Source: Cupriavidus sp. EM10 (GTDB taxonomy: Bacteria > Pseudomonadota > Gammaproteobacteria > Burkholderiales > Burkholderiaceae). Taken from it: 64,000 nt of DNA. Of the stretch, positions 38,248 to 48,266 are shown piece by piece (within the stretch, counting starts at the first letter, position 1; every line of letters begins with the position of its first letter). A program made the translations under genes and the position numbers. The notes beneath the pieces were generated by a model. The model did no database searches. It saw nothing but the letters and a program-made list of their open reading frames with translations, and was not told where the DNA came from. The stretch lies in NCBI RefSeq assembly GCF_018729255.1, contig NZ_CP076061.1:1054001-1118000 (forward strand), read 5' to 3'.

Positions 38248-40442
38248 TTACGACACCTGCCCCATGGCCGGATCGCTCACCGAGTCCTTGCCGGTCTCGA
38301 TGCGGCCCGCGATGCGGCGACGCAGCGATGGCGCCACGTTGCAGCCGATCTCGAAGTCGTACCAGTTGCCGCTGTCGCCCAGCGTCCAGCTCAGTTCACC
38401 GACCTGGCCCGGCGCCACGGTCTGCGTCCACGGGCCATCCGTGCGATACGCCTTGGCCGATGCCGTGAACGTGCAGGCCTTGTCGCCACGGTTGTAAAGC
38501 TTCACCTGCAGCTTCGCCGGTTCGCACAGCTCGTAGCAGACCTGGATCTCGGCGCTGCCGGCTGCCGCCTGCTCGGTGACGTCGCCCACGAACTCGCGGT
38601 GATAGCCGTTCGGGCCCAGCACCCAGAGGTCGTACTTGCCGTTGTCGGCCGCCACGCTCCACACGCCGTCCAGGCTCTTGCCGGCTTCCACCACATAGCG
38701 GCGCGGAATGGCATCGAGGTGCAGCTTGTCGTAGACGTGGAAGACCGCGCCTGCCGTGCCGCCGTTGGCAAAGCTCAGCGTCACCGTCTTCGCGCCGGCA
38801 TCGGCATGCGATGTCGTGTGCAGCTCGTAAGGCAGCGCGCGCGACGGCCGGGTGCCGGTGGCCTGCGGCGGCAGCACGGCCGTGACCGGCACCGGGATCG
38901 TGGCCGATGCCTTCTGCGTCAGCGCCAGGTTGTCGACCGTCACCTTGGTGCTGCGGCCGGCAAGCGTGGGCACCGGATCGGTATTCGGATTGACGAAGTT
39001 GAAGGCCGAGGTCAGGTCGCCACACACCGCGCGGCGATAGGCGCCGATCTGCGGCTCCTTCACGCCGAAGCGCTTTTCCAGGAAGAGCAGCGTGGACGTA
39101 TGGTCGAAGACCTGCGAGTTGACCCAGCCGCCACGGCTCCACGGCGACACGATCCACATCGGCACGCGCGGACCCGGGCCGTACGGCTTGCCGTCGATGG
39201 CGGTCTGGTTGGACGTGGCCGGCGTGTAGTTGTGATACTCGAAGGCCATGTCGGCCGCGCTCAGCGTGCTGCCGCCGGCCAGAGATGCATCGGGGTTGCG
39301 CGACGGCGCCGACGGCGGCGGCAGGTGGTCGAAGAAGCCGTCGTTCTCGTCGTAGTTGATCAGCAGCACGGTCTTGCTGAAGACCTCGGGGTTGGCCGTC
39401 AGCGCGTCCAGCACCTGCTGCACGTACCAGCCGCCCTGCGCCGGGCTCGACGGCCCCGGATGTTCGCTGTAGAGCGACGGCGGGATGATCCAAGAGATCT
39501 CCGGCAGCGTGCCGTTCTGCACGTCGTCACGGAATGACTGCAGCAGGCCGTCCGGCATGGTGTTGCCAAACCCTTGGCCAGCGGGCTCAATGCGTCGTCG
39601 ATCGACGGATCGTAGGCCGGCGACACAGCCGGCAGCGCCACCGGACGGCGCGCCACGGGCATCGACTCGATCGCCGCGCGCCAATGCTGGAAGCTCATCA
39701 TCTCGTTGCAGCCGTAGTTGTCGGCCAGGCTCTGGTAGACCTTCCAGCTCACGCCCGCGTCGACCAGGCGGTCGGCGTAGGTCTTCCACGTCCAGCCCTG
39801 GGTCGACGGCCCCACGTCGTTGCCCCCGTTGAACTCGTTGACCATGGCCGCCACGTTTGCTCCGCTGGGGCCGTTGGTGCCGGTCCAGTAGAACAGGCGG
39901 TTCGGAATCGTGCCGGTGTGCATCGAGCAGTGGTAGGCATCGCACAGCGTGAACGCATCGGCCAGCGCGCGCTGGAACGGCACCTCGGCGGTGTCGTAGT
40001 ACGACATCGACAGGCGGTTCTTGGCCACAGGCCAGCGGTTCATGCGGCCGTGATCCCAGGCGTTCTGGGCATCGGGCCAGGTATGCGGCGTGCTGCCGGC
40101 GCGTTGCGCGTTGCCCAGCGAGCCATCCAGCCGGTACGGCGTGATCGTGGCGTTGCTGGCATCGGTCTGGAAGAACGCGTTCTGGCCGTTCGCCAGCGGA
40201 ATCGCGAAGCGGTCGCCGTAGCCGCGCACGCCCTTGAACGTGCCGAAGTAGCTGTCGAACGAACGGTTTTCGAGCATCAGCAGCACGACGTGCTTCACGT
40301 CCTGGATCGTGCCGGTGGCGTTGTTGGCCTCGATGGCCAGCGCGCGGCGGATGCTGGGCGGGAACGATGCCAGCGTGGCGGCGGCGGCAGCGGTGCCGAA
40401 CGTGTTGCGCAGGAACTTGCGCTTGGATGGGTTGAATGTCAT
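38248..40442 (-). CDS. plcN: Phospholipase C (phosphoesterase family), one frameshift
   Basis: An exported phosphocholine-type phospholipase C of about 731 residues. The Tat-like start (SKRKFLRNTF, with KR instead of RR) leads to a signal ending RALA. The catalytic metal region has VVLLMLENRSFDSYFG near residue 52 and later LLINYDENDGFFDHLPPP. Two C-terminal domains of unknown function (about residues 500-720) follow, as in this family. The frame breaks in the C3 run 39571-39573; adding one base turns SPLAKG into SPLAKGFGNTMPDG. The choice between haemolytic and non-haemolytic type is uncertain, hence the symbol is tentative. Confidence 0.87.
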
Positions 40443-40504
40443 GCCGGGTCGGTGTCTGTGGTCAGGGGTAGGCGCGGGACGCTTTTCTCAGGTGCCGGGC
40501 CGGA

Positions 40505-40708
40505 TCAGGGGGCCGGCGCGCAGTGCGCCGTGGTGCAGGCGGCCGGCGTGGTACCACCATTGCCGCCGTTGCCGCCACCCGTGGCGGGGGATGCCGGGTT
40601 GTTGTTGTCGTCGCCGCCGCAGGCGCCGAGCATCAGGGCCAGGCACAGGACACTGGCGCCCAGCAGCGGCCTGCGCATGCGCGAATGAACAGTTTTTGTG
40701 GTCGTCAT
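40505..40708 (-). CDS. Small lipoprotein upstream of phospholipase C
   Basis: A 67-residue lipoprotein. The signal (SRMRRPLLGASVLCLALM) ends in the lipobox LGAC. The mature peptide is low-complexity (GGDDNNNP, then a Gly/Asn run) and ends with a Cys-containing tail (ACTTAHCAPAP). It lies 62 bases upstream of the phospholipase C gene on the same strand and is probably cotranscribed. The two cysteines could form a disulfide. The function is unknown. Confidence 0.65.
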   Translation of the reverse strand: MTTTKTVHSRMRRPLLGASVLCLALMLGACGGDDNNNPASPATGGGNGGNGGTTPAACTTAHCAPAP

Positions 40709-41075
40709 GATTCGAGGTCGAGGAAATTCAGGTGACGGTTCGGGCTTCGCATGCTCCGATGCCCGCGCGCGTTCCCCGCCGCCCTTGTCTCACAATGTCT
40801 TGATCTACAAGGCTTACCCTACCTACGTAGGGTGTCTGCGGGCGAGATTTGAAGTCTGGACGCTTGTTGTGTCAACGATGTGACCAAAGCGATACCAGTC
40901 GCGCGTTTGAGCGAATCGACATTGCGAATGAACATGGACAGACGCCAGGAAAATGTCCGGTTCCAGCGCGCGGCTGGCGGCCCTGTCATGCCGGTCGACC
41001 AAGCTTGTCGGGTTGGTCCCCCCGTCACCCATGCCACAATGTCCGCTGCCCAACTACGCAGACGGAGCTTTCGGG
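40709..41075. promoter_or_regulatory. Divergent region with an 18-base palindrome
   Basis: A 367-base region between the small lipoprotein and hemolysin III genes. At 40816-40833 ACCCTAC and GTAGGGT form a perfect inverted repeat around CTAC, a likely dimer-binding site placed 108 bases from the lipoprotein start. No convincing gene was found; frames here lack coding character. Confidence 0.45.
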
Positions 41076-41693
41076 ATGTATCGCGGGGAACGGTTCAACG
41101 GCTACAGTCACCTGGCTGGCGCGGTGCTTTCCGCCGCCGGCATGGCGGTGCTGGTCACCACGTCGGCGCTCTATCACGACGCCTGGAAGGTGGTCAGCTC
41201 CGTGGTCTACGGCACCACGCTGGTGCTGCTCTACACGATTTCCACGGTCTATCACAGCGTGCGCGGCCCGGCGAAGGACATCTTCCGCCGGCTCGACTAC
41301 TGCGCGATCTACCTGTTGATCGCCGGCAGCTATACGCCATTCGCGCTGGTCACCTTGCGCGGGCCCTGGGGGTGGGCGCTGTTCGGCATCAACTGGGGCC
41401 TGGCGGCCATCGGCATCATCCAGGAACTGTGGATCGGCCATCGCACCCGCGTGATCTCGCTGTCAATCTACGTCATCATGGGCTGGCTGGTGCTGATCGC
41501 CTTCCAGCCGCTGGCGGCGGCGCTGCCCACCGCAGGGCTGTACTGGCTGGTGGCCGGCGGCGCAATCTACACCGCCGGCATCGGCTTCTTCCTGTTCGAC
41601 GAGAAGGTGCGCCACTTCCACGGCATCTGGCACCTGTTCGTGCTGGGCGGCAGCATCTGCCAGTTCATCAGCATCCTGTTCTACGTCGACTGA
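41076..41693 (+). CDS. Hemolysin III family (PAQR-like) membrane protein
   Basis: A 205-residue protein with seven membrane helices. The metal-site residues of the PAQR/HlyIII family are visible: ERFNGYSHLAGA in helix 1, TISTVYHSVRG near residue 68, RLDYCAIYLLIAGSYTPF near residue 85 and HGIWHLFVL near the C-terminus (HxxxH). The ATG at 41076 has GGAG eight bases upstream, whereas longer frames add non-conserved sequence. Despite the name, cytolytic activity is not established for most members; a hydrolase-type or regulatory membrane function is possible. Confidence 0.88.
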   Translation: MYRGERFNGYSHLAGAVLSAAGMAVLVTTSALYHDAWKVVSSVVYGTTLVLLYTISTVYHSVRGPAKDIFRRLDYCAIYLLIAGSYTPFALVTLRGPWGWALFGINWGLAAIGIIQELWIGHRTRVISLSIYVIMGWLVLIAFQPLAAALPTAGLYWLVAGGAIYTAGIGFFLFDEKVRHFHGIWHLFVLGGSICQFISILFYVD

Positions 41694-41705
41694 CTGGGTG
41701 ATTCC

Positions 41706-42953
41706 CTACACCTCGGACACGGCCGCCACCGGCGCGGCCGCCTCCGAAACCACGCCCGCCTGCAGCAGCGCGGCGATCTCCGCCTCGCCATAGCCACATT
41801 CCGCCAGCAACGCACGCGTATGCTCGCCCAGCCTGGGCGACGGGCGGTGATACTGCGCGGGCGTTTCCGACAACTGGATCGGCAGGCCCAGCGTGCGGAT
41901 CGGCCCCGCCTCGGCATGCTGCTGGCGCACCACCATGCCGCGCGCCAGCGTCTGCGGATGATTCAGCGCCTCGCCAATCGAATGCACCGGCCCGGCCGGC
42001 ACGCCGGCTGCATCGAAGGCGTCCAGCCAGTGCGCCGACGGACGCGTCATCAGGATCGCCGCCATCTCCGGCAGCAACGTGTCGCGATGCCGCATGCGGT
42101 CGCCGTTGAGCCGGTAGCGCGGATCGTCGATCCACTCCGGATGCCCCAGCACCTGCGCGATGCGCGCCCAGTTCTTCTCGTTGGCACCGCCGACGATGAT
42201 ATGGCCGTCCTGCGTCGGAAACGCCTGGTACGGCGTGGCCAGCACGTGCGCCGATCCGCTCGGCCCCGGCGACTCCCCCGTGGCAAAGTGGATGGCCGCG
42301 TGCCAGTACAGCTGCTGCAGCCCGGCTTCGATCAGCGACGTCTCCACCACCTGTCCGCGCCCGGTCTTCTGGCGATGCTGGTACGCCGCCAGGATGCCGA
42401 ACGCCGCCAGCAGCCCCGCATTGATATCCGCGATGGAGTTGCCGGTGCGCAGCGGCGGCCCGCCCTCCTCGCCCGTGATGCTCATCAGGCCGGTAAAGCC
42501 CTGGGCGATCAGGTCGAAGCCGCCCTTGTCGGCATAGGGGCCGCTGCGCCCATAGCCCGAGATCGCGCAATAGATCAGGCCGGGGTTTTCCTGCGACAGC
42601 GTGTCGTAGCCCAGGCCCAGCTTCTCCAGCGTGCCCTTGCGGAAGTTCTCGATCACCACGTCGGCGTTGCGCACCATGCGCAGGAACACCTCGCGCCCCT
42701 CGGGCTTCTTGAGGTCCAGCGCGATGCCGCGCTTGTTTCGGTTCAGCATCAGGAACGGTGCCGACACGCCATTGATGGTCGGGTCCTTGTAGCCGCGCGC
42801 ATCGTCGCCACCGTCGATCTTCTCGATCTTGACCACGTCGGCGCCCAGGTCGGCCAGCATCATGCCGCAGGTGGGCCCGGCCATGATCTGGGCGAGTTCC
42901 AGCACACGCAGGCCGGCCAGCGCGCCGGGCTGCATCGATGTGAAATCTGACAT
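41706..42953 (-). CDS. CaiB/BaiF family CoA-transferase
   Basis: A 415-residue family III CoA-transferase. LRVLELAQIMAGPTCGMMLADLGADVVKIE is the usual start, RNKRGIALDLKKPEG and VVIENFRKGTLEKLGLGYD follow, and the catalytic Asp region is GNSIADINAGLLA. It would move CoA between carboxylic acids through an aspartyl-CoA intermediate. It is the last gene of a same-strand run (aminotransferase, tctC, tctB, tctA, enoyl-CoA hydratase), which suggests activation of a carboxylate brought in by the Tct transporter. Confidence 0.92.
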   Translation of the reverse strand: MSDFTSMQPGALAGLRVLELAQIMAGPTCGMMLADLGADVVKIEKIDGGDDARGYKDPTINGVSAPFLMLNRNKRGIALDLKKPEGREVFLRMVRNADVVIENFRKGTLEKLGLGYDTLSQENPGLIYCAISGYGRSGPYADKGGFDLIAQGFTGLMSITGEEGGPPLRTGNSIADINAGLLAAFGILAAYQHRQKTGRGQVVETSLIEAGLQQLYWHAAIHFATGESPGPSGSAHVLATPYQAFPTQDGHIIVGGANEKNWARIAQVLGHPEWIDDPRYRLNGDRMRHRDTLLPEMAAILMTRPSAHWLDAFDAAGVPAGPVHSIGEALNHPQTLARGMVVRQQHAEAGPIRTLGLPIQLSETPAQYHRPSPRLGEHTRALLAECGYGEAEIAALLQAGVVSEAAAPVAAVSEV

Positions 42954-42968
42954 CGGTCTCCTCCGAAA

Positions 42969-43766
42969 CTAGCGGCCGGCGAACTTCGGCGCCTGCTTGG
43001 CCAGGAACGCGCGATAGCCGGTGCGGAAATCCTCGGTATCGAAACAGTCGAATGCGGCATCCAGATCGGCCGCCGACAGCGGCTTGCCCTCGGCCAGTTG
43101 CCGCGCGAAGCGCTTGTGCCAGCGAGCCACCAGTGGCGCGCCCGACGCGATGCGTTCGGCCGTGGCGCGCGCCTCGTCGGCCACGCGGTCATCGGGCACC
43201 ACGCGCGAGACCAGCCCCATCGCGTGGGCTTCGTCCGCTCCGACGATGCGGCCTTCGAACAGCAGTTCCAGCGTGCGCGACGTGCCGATCAGCCGCATCA
43301 GCGGCGCCATCTCGGCATGCGCCATCACCAGCCCCAGGTTCTTGATCGGCGCGCCGAAGCGGCTGCCCCGGCCGCAGATGCGGATATCGGCCATGGCCGC
43401 CACTTCGAGCCCGCCGCCCACGCAGATGCCGTGGATCTGCGCCACCACCGGATGCGGGCAGTCCTGCATGGCCTGCGCCGTGGCGTGCATCACCGCGCCA
43501 TAGGCCACGGCCTGCTGCTTGTTGGATCGCGTGGTCTCGAACTCGCCGATGTCGTTGCCGGGCGAGAACGCCTTTTCGCCGGCGCCACGCACGATCACGC
43601 AGCGCACCGAATCGTCGGTGGACAGCGTACGGAACGCATCGCCCAGCTGGCGCCACATGTCCAGCGTGAACGCATTCAGCTTGGCGGGCCGGTTCAGCAC
43701 GATGGTGGCGACAGCGTCGTCGCGCGTCACCAGCAGCGTGCCGGCTTCATTCAATCCTTCGCTCAT
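42969..43766 (-). CDS. Enoyl-CoA hydratase/isomerase family protein
   Basis: A 265-residue crotonase-fold protein. The oxyanion-hole segments are GEKAFSPGNDIGEFE and IHGICVGGGLEVAAMADIRI. At the position of the first catalytic Glu of classical hydratases the sequence reads LMRLIGTSRTLELLF, so hydratase chemistry is uncertain and isomerase or lyase activity is possible. It overlaps tctA by four bases (ATGA) and is 15 bases before the CaiB gene, so the three are coupled. Confidence 0.88.
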   Translation of the reverse strand: MSEGLNEAGTLLVTRDDAVATIVLNRPAKLNAFTLDMWRQLGDAFRTLSTDDSVRCVIVRGAGEKAFSPGNDIGEFETTRSNKQQAVAYGAVMHATAQAMQDCPHPVVAQIHGICVGGGLEVAAMADIRICGRGSRFGAPIKNLGLVMAHAEMAPLMRLIGTSRTLELLFEGRIVGADEAHAMGLVSRVVPDDRVADEARATAERIASGAPLVARWHKRFARQLAEGKPLSAADLDAAFDCFDTEDFRTGYRAFLAKQAPKFAGR

Positions 43767-45289
43767 TCCGCTGCCCCCTCATGTGCCGACACCATCTTGC
43801 GGCGCCGGGTCTTTTCCAGCAGGCCGCCGAACACCGGCCAGACCAGGATCACCATGGCCAGCGCCATGATCGTGCCGACCAGGCCGTTGGACCAGAACAC
43901 GTTCATCTCGCCCTGCGACATCAGCATGGTCTGCCGGAACGCGTCCTCGGCCCGGTCGCCGAGTACCAGCGCCAGCACCAGCGGCGCCAGCGGATAGTCG
44001 AGCTTCTTGAGCACGTAGCCGATCACGCCGAAGATCAGCATCAGCCAGACGTCGAACATGGCGTTGTGCACCGTGAACGCGCCAATCGCGCAGACCACCA
44101 GGATCAGCGGCGCGATGATCGCGAACGGAATGCGCAGGATGGCGGCGAACAGCGGCACGGTCGACAGCACCACGATCAGCCCGGCAAGGTTGCCCAGGTA
44201 CATGCTGGCGATCAGGCCCCAGACAAAGGTTTTCTGCTCGGCAAACAGCAGCGGCCCCGGCTGCAGGCCCCAGATCATCAGCCCGCCCAGCAGCACCGCC
44301 GCCGTGGCCGACCCCGGAATACCGAGCGCCAGCATCGGCAGCAGCGCACTGGTGCCGGCCGCATGCGCGGCGCACTCGGGCGCGATCACGCCCTCGACAT
44401 TGCCCTTGCCGAACGTCTCGCGCTTGCGCGAGAAGCGTTTGGCCACGCCGTAGCCCATGAACGACGCCGCCGTGGCGCCGCCCGGCGTCACGCCCAGCCA
44501 GCAGCCGATGACGGACGAGCGGATCAGCGTCATCCAGTAGCGCGGCAACTCGGCCCAGGTCTTCAGCACCACCTTGAGGTCGATATTGGCGCGCTTGCCA
44601 CGGAAGGCCACGCCTTCCTCCATGGTCATGAGGATCTCGCTGATGCCGAACAGGCCGATCACCACCACCAGGAAGTCGAAGCCGCGCAGCAGTTCCGTGG
44701 AGCCGAAGGTCATGCGCAGCGTGCCCGACACCGTATCCATGCCCACTGCCGCCAGCGCAAAGCCGATGCACATCGCGATCACGATCTTGGCCTTGGCTTC
44801 CTTGCCCATACCGATGAAGCTGCAGAACGTCAGGAAGTAGACCGCAAAGAATTCCGGCGGCCCGAAGCGCAGCGCGAACTTGGCCACCATCGGCGCCAGG
44901 AACGTGATCAGCAGCACCCCGGCCAGCGCGCCCAGGAACGACCCCGTGAACGCCGACGTCAGCGCGCGACCCGCCTCGCCCTGCTGCGCCAGCGGATAGC
45001 CGTCGAACGTGGTGGCTACCGACCAGGCCTCGCCCGGGATATTGAACAGGATCGACGTGATGGCCCCGCCGAACAGCGCGCCCCAGTAGATGCACGACAG
45101 CATGATGATGGCCGACGTGGGTTCCATCGAAAACGTCAGCGGCAGCAGGATGGCCACGCCATTCGGGCCGCCCAGGCCGGGCAGCACGCCCACCACGATG
45201 CCGAGCAGGATGCCCACCAGCATCAGCCCGACGTTGTGCCACGACATGGCCACGGCAAAGCCGCCCATCAATGCATTGAGTTCTTCCAT
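43763..45289 (-). CDS. tctA: Tripartite tricarboxylate transporter large membrane subunit
   Basis: A 508-residue membrane protein with about 12 helices. GVLPGLGGPNGVAILLPLTF near residue 37 is the first copy of the TctA glycine-rich motif and GVTPGGATAASFMGYG near residue 255 the second. It forms the transport channel with TctB, powered by the cation gradient and fed by TctC. It starts nine bases after tctB and ends overlapping the enoyl-CoA hydratase start. The substrate is a carboxylate of unknown identity. Confidence 0.94.
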   Translation of the reverse strand: MEELNALMGGFAVAMSWHNVGLMLVGILLGIVVGVLPGLGGPNGVAILLPLTFSMEPTSAIIMLSCIYWGALFGGAITSILFNIPGEAWSVATTFDGYPLAQQGEAGRALTSAFTGSFLGALAGVLLITFLAPMVAKFALRFGPPEFFAVYFLTFCSFIGMGKEAKAKIVIAMCIGFALAAVGMDTVSGTLRMTFGSTELLRGFDFLVVVIGLFGISEILMTMEEGVAFRGKRANIDLKVVLKTWAELPRYWMTLIRSSVIGCWLGVTPGGATAASFMGYGVAKRFSRKRETFGKGNVEGVIAPECAAHAAGTSALLPMLALGIPGSATAAVLLGGLMIWGLQPGPLLFAEQKTFVWGLIASMYLGNLAGLIVVLSTVPLFAAILRIPFAIIAPLILVVCAIGAFTVHNAMFDVWLMLIFGVIGYVLKKLDYPLAPLVLALVLGDRAEDAFRQTMLMSQGEMNVFWSNGLVGTIMALAMVILVWPVFGGLLEKTRRRKMVSAHEGAAE

Positions 45290-45298
45290 GCCCGTCCC

Positions 45299-45801
45299 TC
45301 AGAATCCAAACGCCGCTTCGAGCGGCCCCTTGGGAGCGGCACGCGGAACTGCATTTCAAAGATCCAGAACAGCACCGCGTTGATGGCCACGCCGGTCAGC
45401 ACCGCGCGCCACCATGCAAACTTGCCGATCGCCAGCATGAAGCCCGCAATGAAGATGGCCGACGCCACGTAGATGCCCAGGAAGGTGATCAGGGCCACGT
45501 ACACCGTCAGCGGCACCAGGATCACGCCCACCTGCTTCAGCTGGGGCCAGGTCACGAACACGGCGTCGTTCGGCGCGCGCAACGCCTGCCACAGCACGAC
45601 CAGGCACGCCAGGAAGATCAGCGCGCCAATGCGCAGCGGAAAATAGCCGGCCTGCGGGCCGTCGGGCGCCCAGCCGGCGCCGATCCGGTAGTTGCTGACC
45701 ATCACCACCACCGCGCCGAGGGCGATCAGGATGGCGACGCCGATTTCGGCCGCACGCACCGTGATCGCCGCCGGCGCGGCATCATGTGTTTGTTCACTCA
45801 T
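45299..45801 (-). CDS. tctB: Tripartite tricarboxylate transporter small membrane subunit, one frameshift
   Basis: A four-helix membrane protein of about 167 residues. Helices are visible at AAEIGVAILIALGAVVVMVS, PLRIGALIFLACLVVLW, VGVILVPLTVYVALITFLGIYVAS and AVLTGVAINAVLFWIFE. The frame breaks in the G3 run 45332-45334; adding one base gives the expected C-terminus VPLPKGPLEAAFGF and a stop at 45299. As read, the frame runs into tctA. The start MSEQTHD is chosen for GGAG eight bases upstream. Confidence 0.87.
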
Positions 45802-45826
45802 TGGAATGTCTCCCCGTTCTGTTTTG

Positions 45827-45862
45827 GCTCCCTCTCCCACAACGTGGGAGAGGGGAGCAAAC
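45827..45862. repeat. Palindromic repeat core within tct operon (tctC/tctB gap)
   Basis: CCTCTCCCACAACGTGGGAGAGG, a single core of the palindromic family without the long spacer. It fills part of the 86-base gap between tctC and tctB. Confidence 0.8.
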
Positions 45863-45887
45863 AATCAGACAACAGCAGCTGGGGCGC

Positions 45888-46892
45888 TTACTTCGCCGCC
45901 ACGAAGCCCGCTTCCCTGATGATGTCCTTGTGCCGCGTCTCGTCGGCAGTCAGGAACTCCACCAGCTTCGGGCCGGCGATGAAGTCGTTCTTGAGCGCGT
46001 TCTTTTCCAGGTATTCCTTCCACTCGGGCGTGGCCACCACCTTCTGCATCAGGTCGACGTAGTACTTCTGCTGGTCGGGCGTGACGCCCCCGGGCAGCAT
46101 GAACACGCGCAGCATCTGGTATTGCACGTCCAGGCCCTGTTCCTTGCACGTGGGGATGTCATGCCAGCTCTGGGTGCCCGTGATCTTCGTCGTGTATTGC
46201 ATGCGCTCCGGCGCGTACACGCACAGCGCGCGATGCTCGCCGGCGCGCCACTGGCCGATCGATTCGGACGGGTTGTTGACGTTGGAGTCGATATGCTTGC
46301 CCGACAGCTGCGTCGCGGCCTCGCCGCCGCCCTTGTACGGGATATAGATGAAGCGCACGCCGGCCTTGCGCTCGGTCTGCGCCGTGATGATCTGGTCCTC
46401 GCGCTTGGAGCTGGTGCCGCCCATCTTGAACTTGCCCGGTGTCTTCCTGACCTCGGCCAGGTAGTCGGACGGCGTCTTGTACGGCGCCTCGGCATTGGTC
46501 CAGAGCACGAATTCGTCCATGGCCACCATCGCCACCGGCGTCAGGTCGCGCCAGTTGAACGGCAACTGGCTGATCATCGGCACGGTATAGAGCGCCGACG
46601 ACGTCACCAGCAACTTGTGCGCGTCGCCCTTCGACGCCTTGGTGTCCATCAGCCCTTCGGCGCCGCTGGCACCGGCCTTGTTCACGACGATCATCGGCTG
46701 GTTCATCAGCTTGTGCTTGGCGATGATGCCCTGGATCGAACGCGCCATCTGGTCCGATGCACCGCCAGCGCTGAACGGCACGACCACCTCAACCGGCTTG
46801 GTGGGTTCCCATGCAAAAGCCGGCGCAGCGGCCAGCGCAACACCAAACAGCGAGGCACACGCGAGCGCGCGCGCAGCATAACGAAACGTCAT
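45888..46892 (-). CDS. tctC: Tripartite tricarboxylate transporter substrate-binding protein (Bug family)
   Basis: A 334-residue periplasmic binding protein. The signal peptide (LACASLFGVALAAAPAFA) is followed by WEPTKPVEVVVPFSAGGASDQMAR, the usual Bug start, and by MIVVNKAGASGAEGLM, the ligand-loop region. PYKGGGEAATQLSGKHID matches the second binding loop. It would deliver a carboxylate to TctAB. Bug proteins are often expressed more than their membrane subunits, and here palindromic repeats bracket the gene on both sides. Confidence 0.93.
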   Translation of the reverse strand: MTFRYAARALACASLFGVALAAAPAFAWEPTKPVEVVVPFSAGGASDQMARSIQGIIAKHKLMNQPMIVVNKAGASGAEGLMDTKASKGDAHKLLVTSSALYTVPMISQLPFNWRDLTPVAMVAMDEFVLWTNAEAPYKTPSDYLAEVRKTPGKFKMGGTSSKREDQIITAQTERKAGVRFIYIPYKGGGEAATQLSGKHIDSNVNNPSESIGQWRAGEHRALCVYAPERMQYTTKITGTQSWHDIPTCKEQGLDVQYQMLRVFMLPGGVTPDQQKYYVDLMQKVVATPEWKEYLEKNALKNDFIAGPKLVEFLTADETRHKDIIREAGFVAAK

Positions 46893-46973
46893 GGTCTGTC
46901 TCCTTTCGGGTGGCGGGACACCTCTCTTGGCGGGGTGGCCTCGGTTTGTATTTCTGTTTGCTGCTTGCTTGTT

Positions 46974-47008
46974 TGCTCCCCTCTCCCACTGCGCGGGAGA
47001 GGGGAGCG
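46974..47008. repeat. Palindromic repeat core between aminotransferase and tctC
   Basis: CTCCCCTCTCCCACTGCGCGGGAGAGGGGAG-type core, single, in the 141-base gap between the aminotransferase and tctC. Confidence 0.8.
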
Positions 47009-47033
47009 CATAACAACGGCTTGTGGCTAGCCG

Positions 47034-48239
47034 TTACGCCGCCCGCAGCGCCGGCTGCGACGCTGCGTTGCGCAGGCTTTCCATCGCGGCCAGCACGCCG
47101 CCGCTGCGATGCGGCACACCTGCCAGCGCCAGCCCCATCTCCACGCCGGCCAGCGTGCCCATCAGCGTCAGGTCGTTGAAATCGCCGAGGTGGCCGATGC
47201 GGAAGACCTTGCCGGACAGCTTCGACAGGCCCTGCCCCAGCGACATGTTGAAGTTCTCCAGCACGGCCTTGCGGAAGGTATCGGCGCTGTGGCCGTCCGG
47301 CATGACCACGGCGGTCAGCGCCGGGCTGTATTCGGCCGGGTTCTGGCACAGGATCTCCAGGCCCCACGCGGTCACGCAGGCACGCGTGGCGGCGGCATGG
47401 CGCTGGTGGCGCGCGAACACGTTCGGCAGCCCTTCCTCCAGCAGCATGTCGCATGCCTCCGACAGGCCGTACAGCAGGTTCGTGGCCGGCGTGTACGGCC
47501 AGAAGCCGTTCTTGTTCGATTCGAGGATTTCCTCCCAGCCCCAGAACGCCTTGGGCAGCTTCGCCTTGGCCGATGCCGCGATGGCCTTCTGGCTGACCGC
47601 GTTGAACGAGATGCCCGGCGGCAGCATCAGGCCCTTCTGCGAGCCTGACACCGTGACGTCGACACCCCACTCGTCGTGGCGATAGTCGACCGAACCCAGC
47701 GACGAGATCGTGTCCACCAGCAGCAGGGCCGGGTGATTGGCGGCATCGATGGCACGCCGCACGGCGGCCACATCGGACGTCACGCCCGTCGAGGTCTCGT
47801 TGTGCACCACGCAGACCGCCTTGATCTCGTGGCTGCGGTCATCGGCCAGCCGCGCGCCGATGGCCGCGGCATCCACGCCGTGGCGCCAGTCGCCGACGAT
47901 GAACTCCGGGTTCAGGCCCAGCTTGTCGGCCATCTTCTTCCACAGCGACGCAAAGTGGCCGGTTTCGTACATCAGCACCTTGTCGCCGGCCGACAGCGTA
48001 TTGACCAGGGCGGCCTCCCACGCCCCGGTGCCCGACGCCGGGTAGATCACCACCGGCTGCTCGGTCTGGAAGATCTTGCGGATATCGGCCAGCACCTTCT
48101 TGCCCAGCTGCTGGAACTCGGGGCCACGGTGGTCGATGGTCGGGTAGTCCATCGCGCGCAGCACGCGATCCGGCACGTTGGTGGGGCCCGGAATCTGCAG
48201 GAAGTGCCGGCCGCTGGGATGGGAATTCAGTCGGATCAT
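47034..48239 (-). CDS. Alanine/serine-glyoxylate aminotransferase family protein
   Basis: A 401-residue class V aminotransferase using PLP. LQIPGPTNVPDRVLRAMD and DHRGPEF open the protein, GTGAWEAALVNTL binds the cofactor phosphate, DTISSLGSVDY provides the PLP-binding Asp and GSQKGLMLPPG holds the Schiff-base lysine. Members transfer amino groups from alanine or serine to glyoxylate; phosphonate-type relatives exist, so the exact pair is open. It heads the operon running to the CaiB gene and is divergent from the GntR regulator. Confidence 0.9.
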   Translation of the reverse strand: MIRLNSHPSGRHFLQIPGPTNVPDRVLRAMDYPTIDHRGPEFQQLGKKVLADIRKIFQTEQPVVIYPASGTGAWEAALVNTLSAGDKVLMYETGHFASLWKKMADKLGLNPEFIVGDWRHGVDAAAIGARLADDRSHEIKAVCVVHNETSTGVTSDVAAVRRAIDAANHPALLLVDTISSLGSVDYRHDEWGVDVTVSGSQKGLMLPPGISFNAVSQKAIAASAKAKLPKAFWGWEEILESNKNGFWPYTPATNLLYGLSEACDMLLEEGLPNVFARHQRHAAATRACVTAWGLEILCQNPAEYSPALTAVVMPDGHSADTFRKAVLENFNMSLGQGLSKLSGKVFRIGHLGDFNDLTLMGTLAGVEMGLALAGVPHRSGGVLAAMESLRNAASQPALRAA

Positions 48240-48266
48240 GTCGCCTCGTGTCCTTACGTTTGAATT

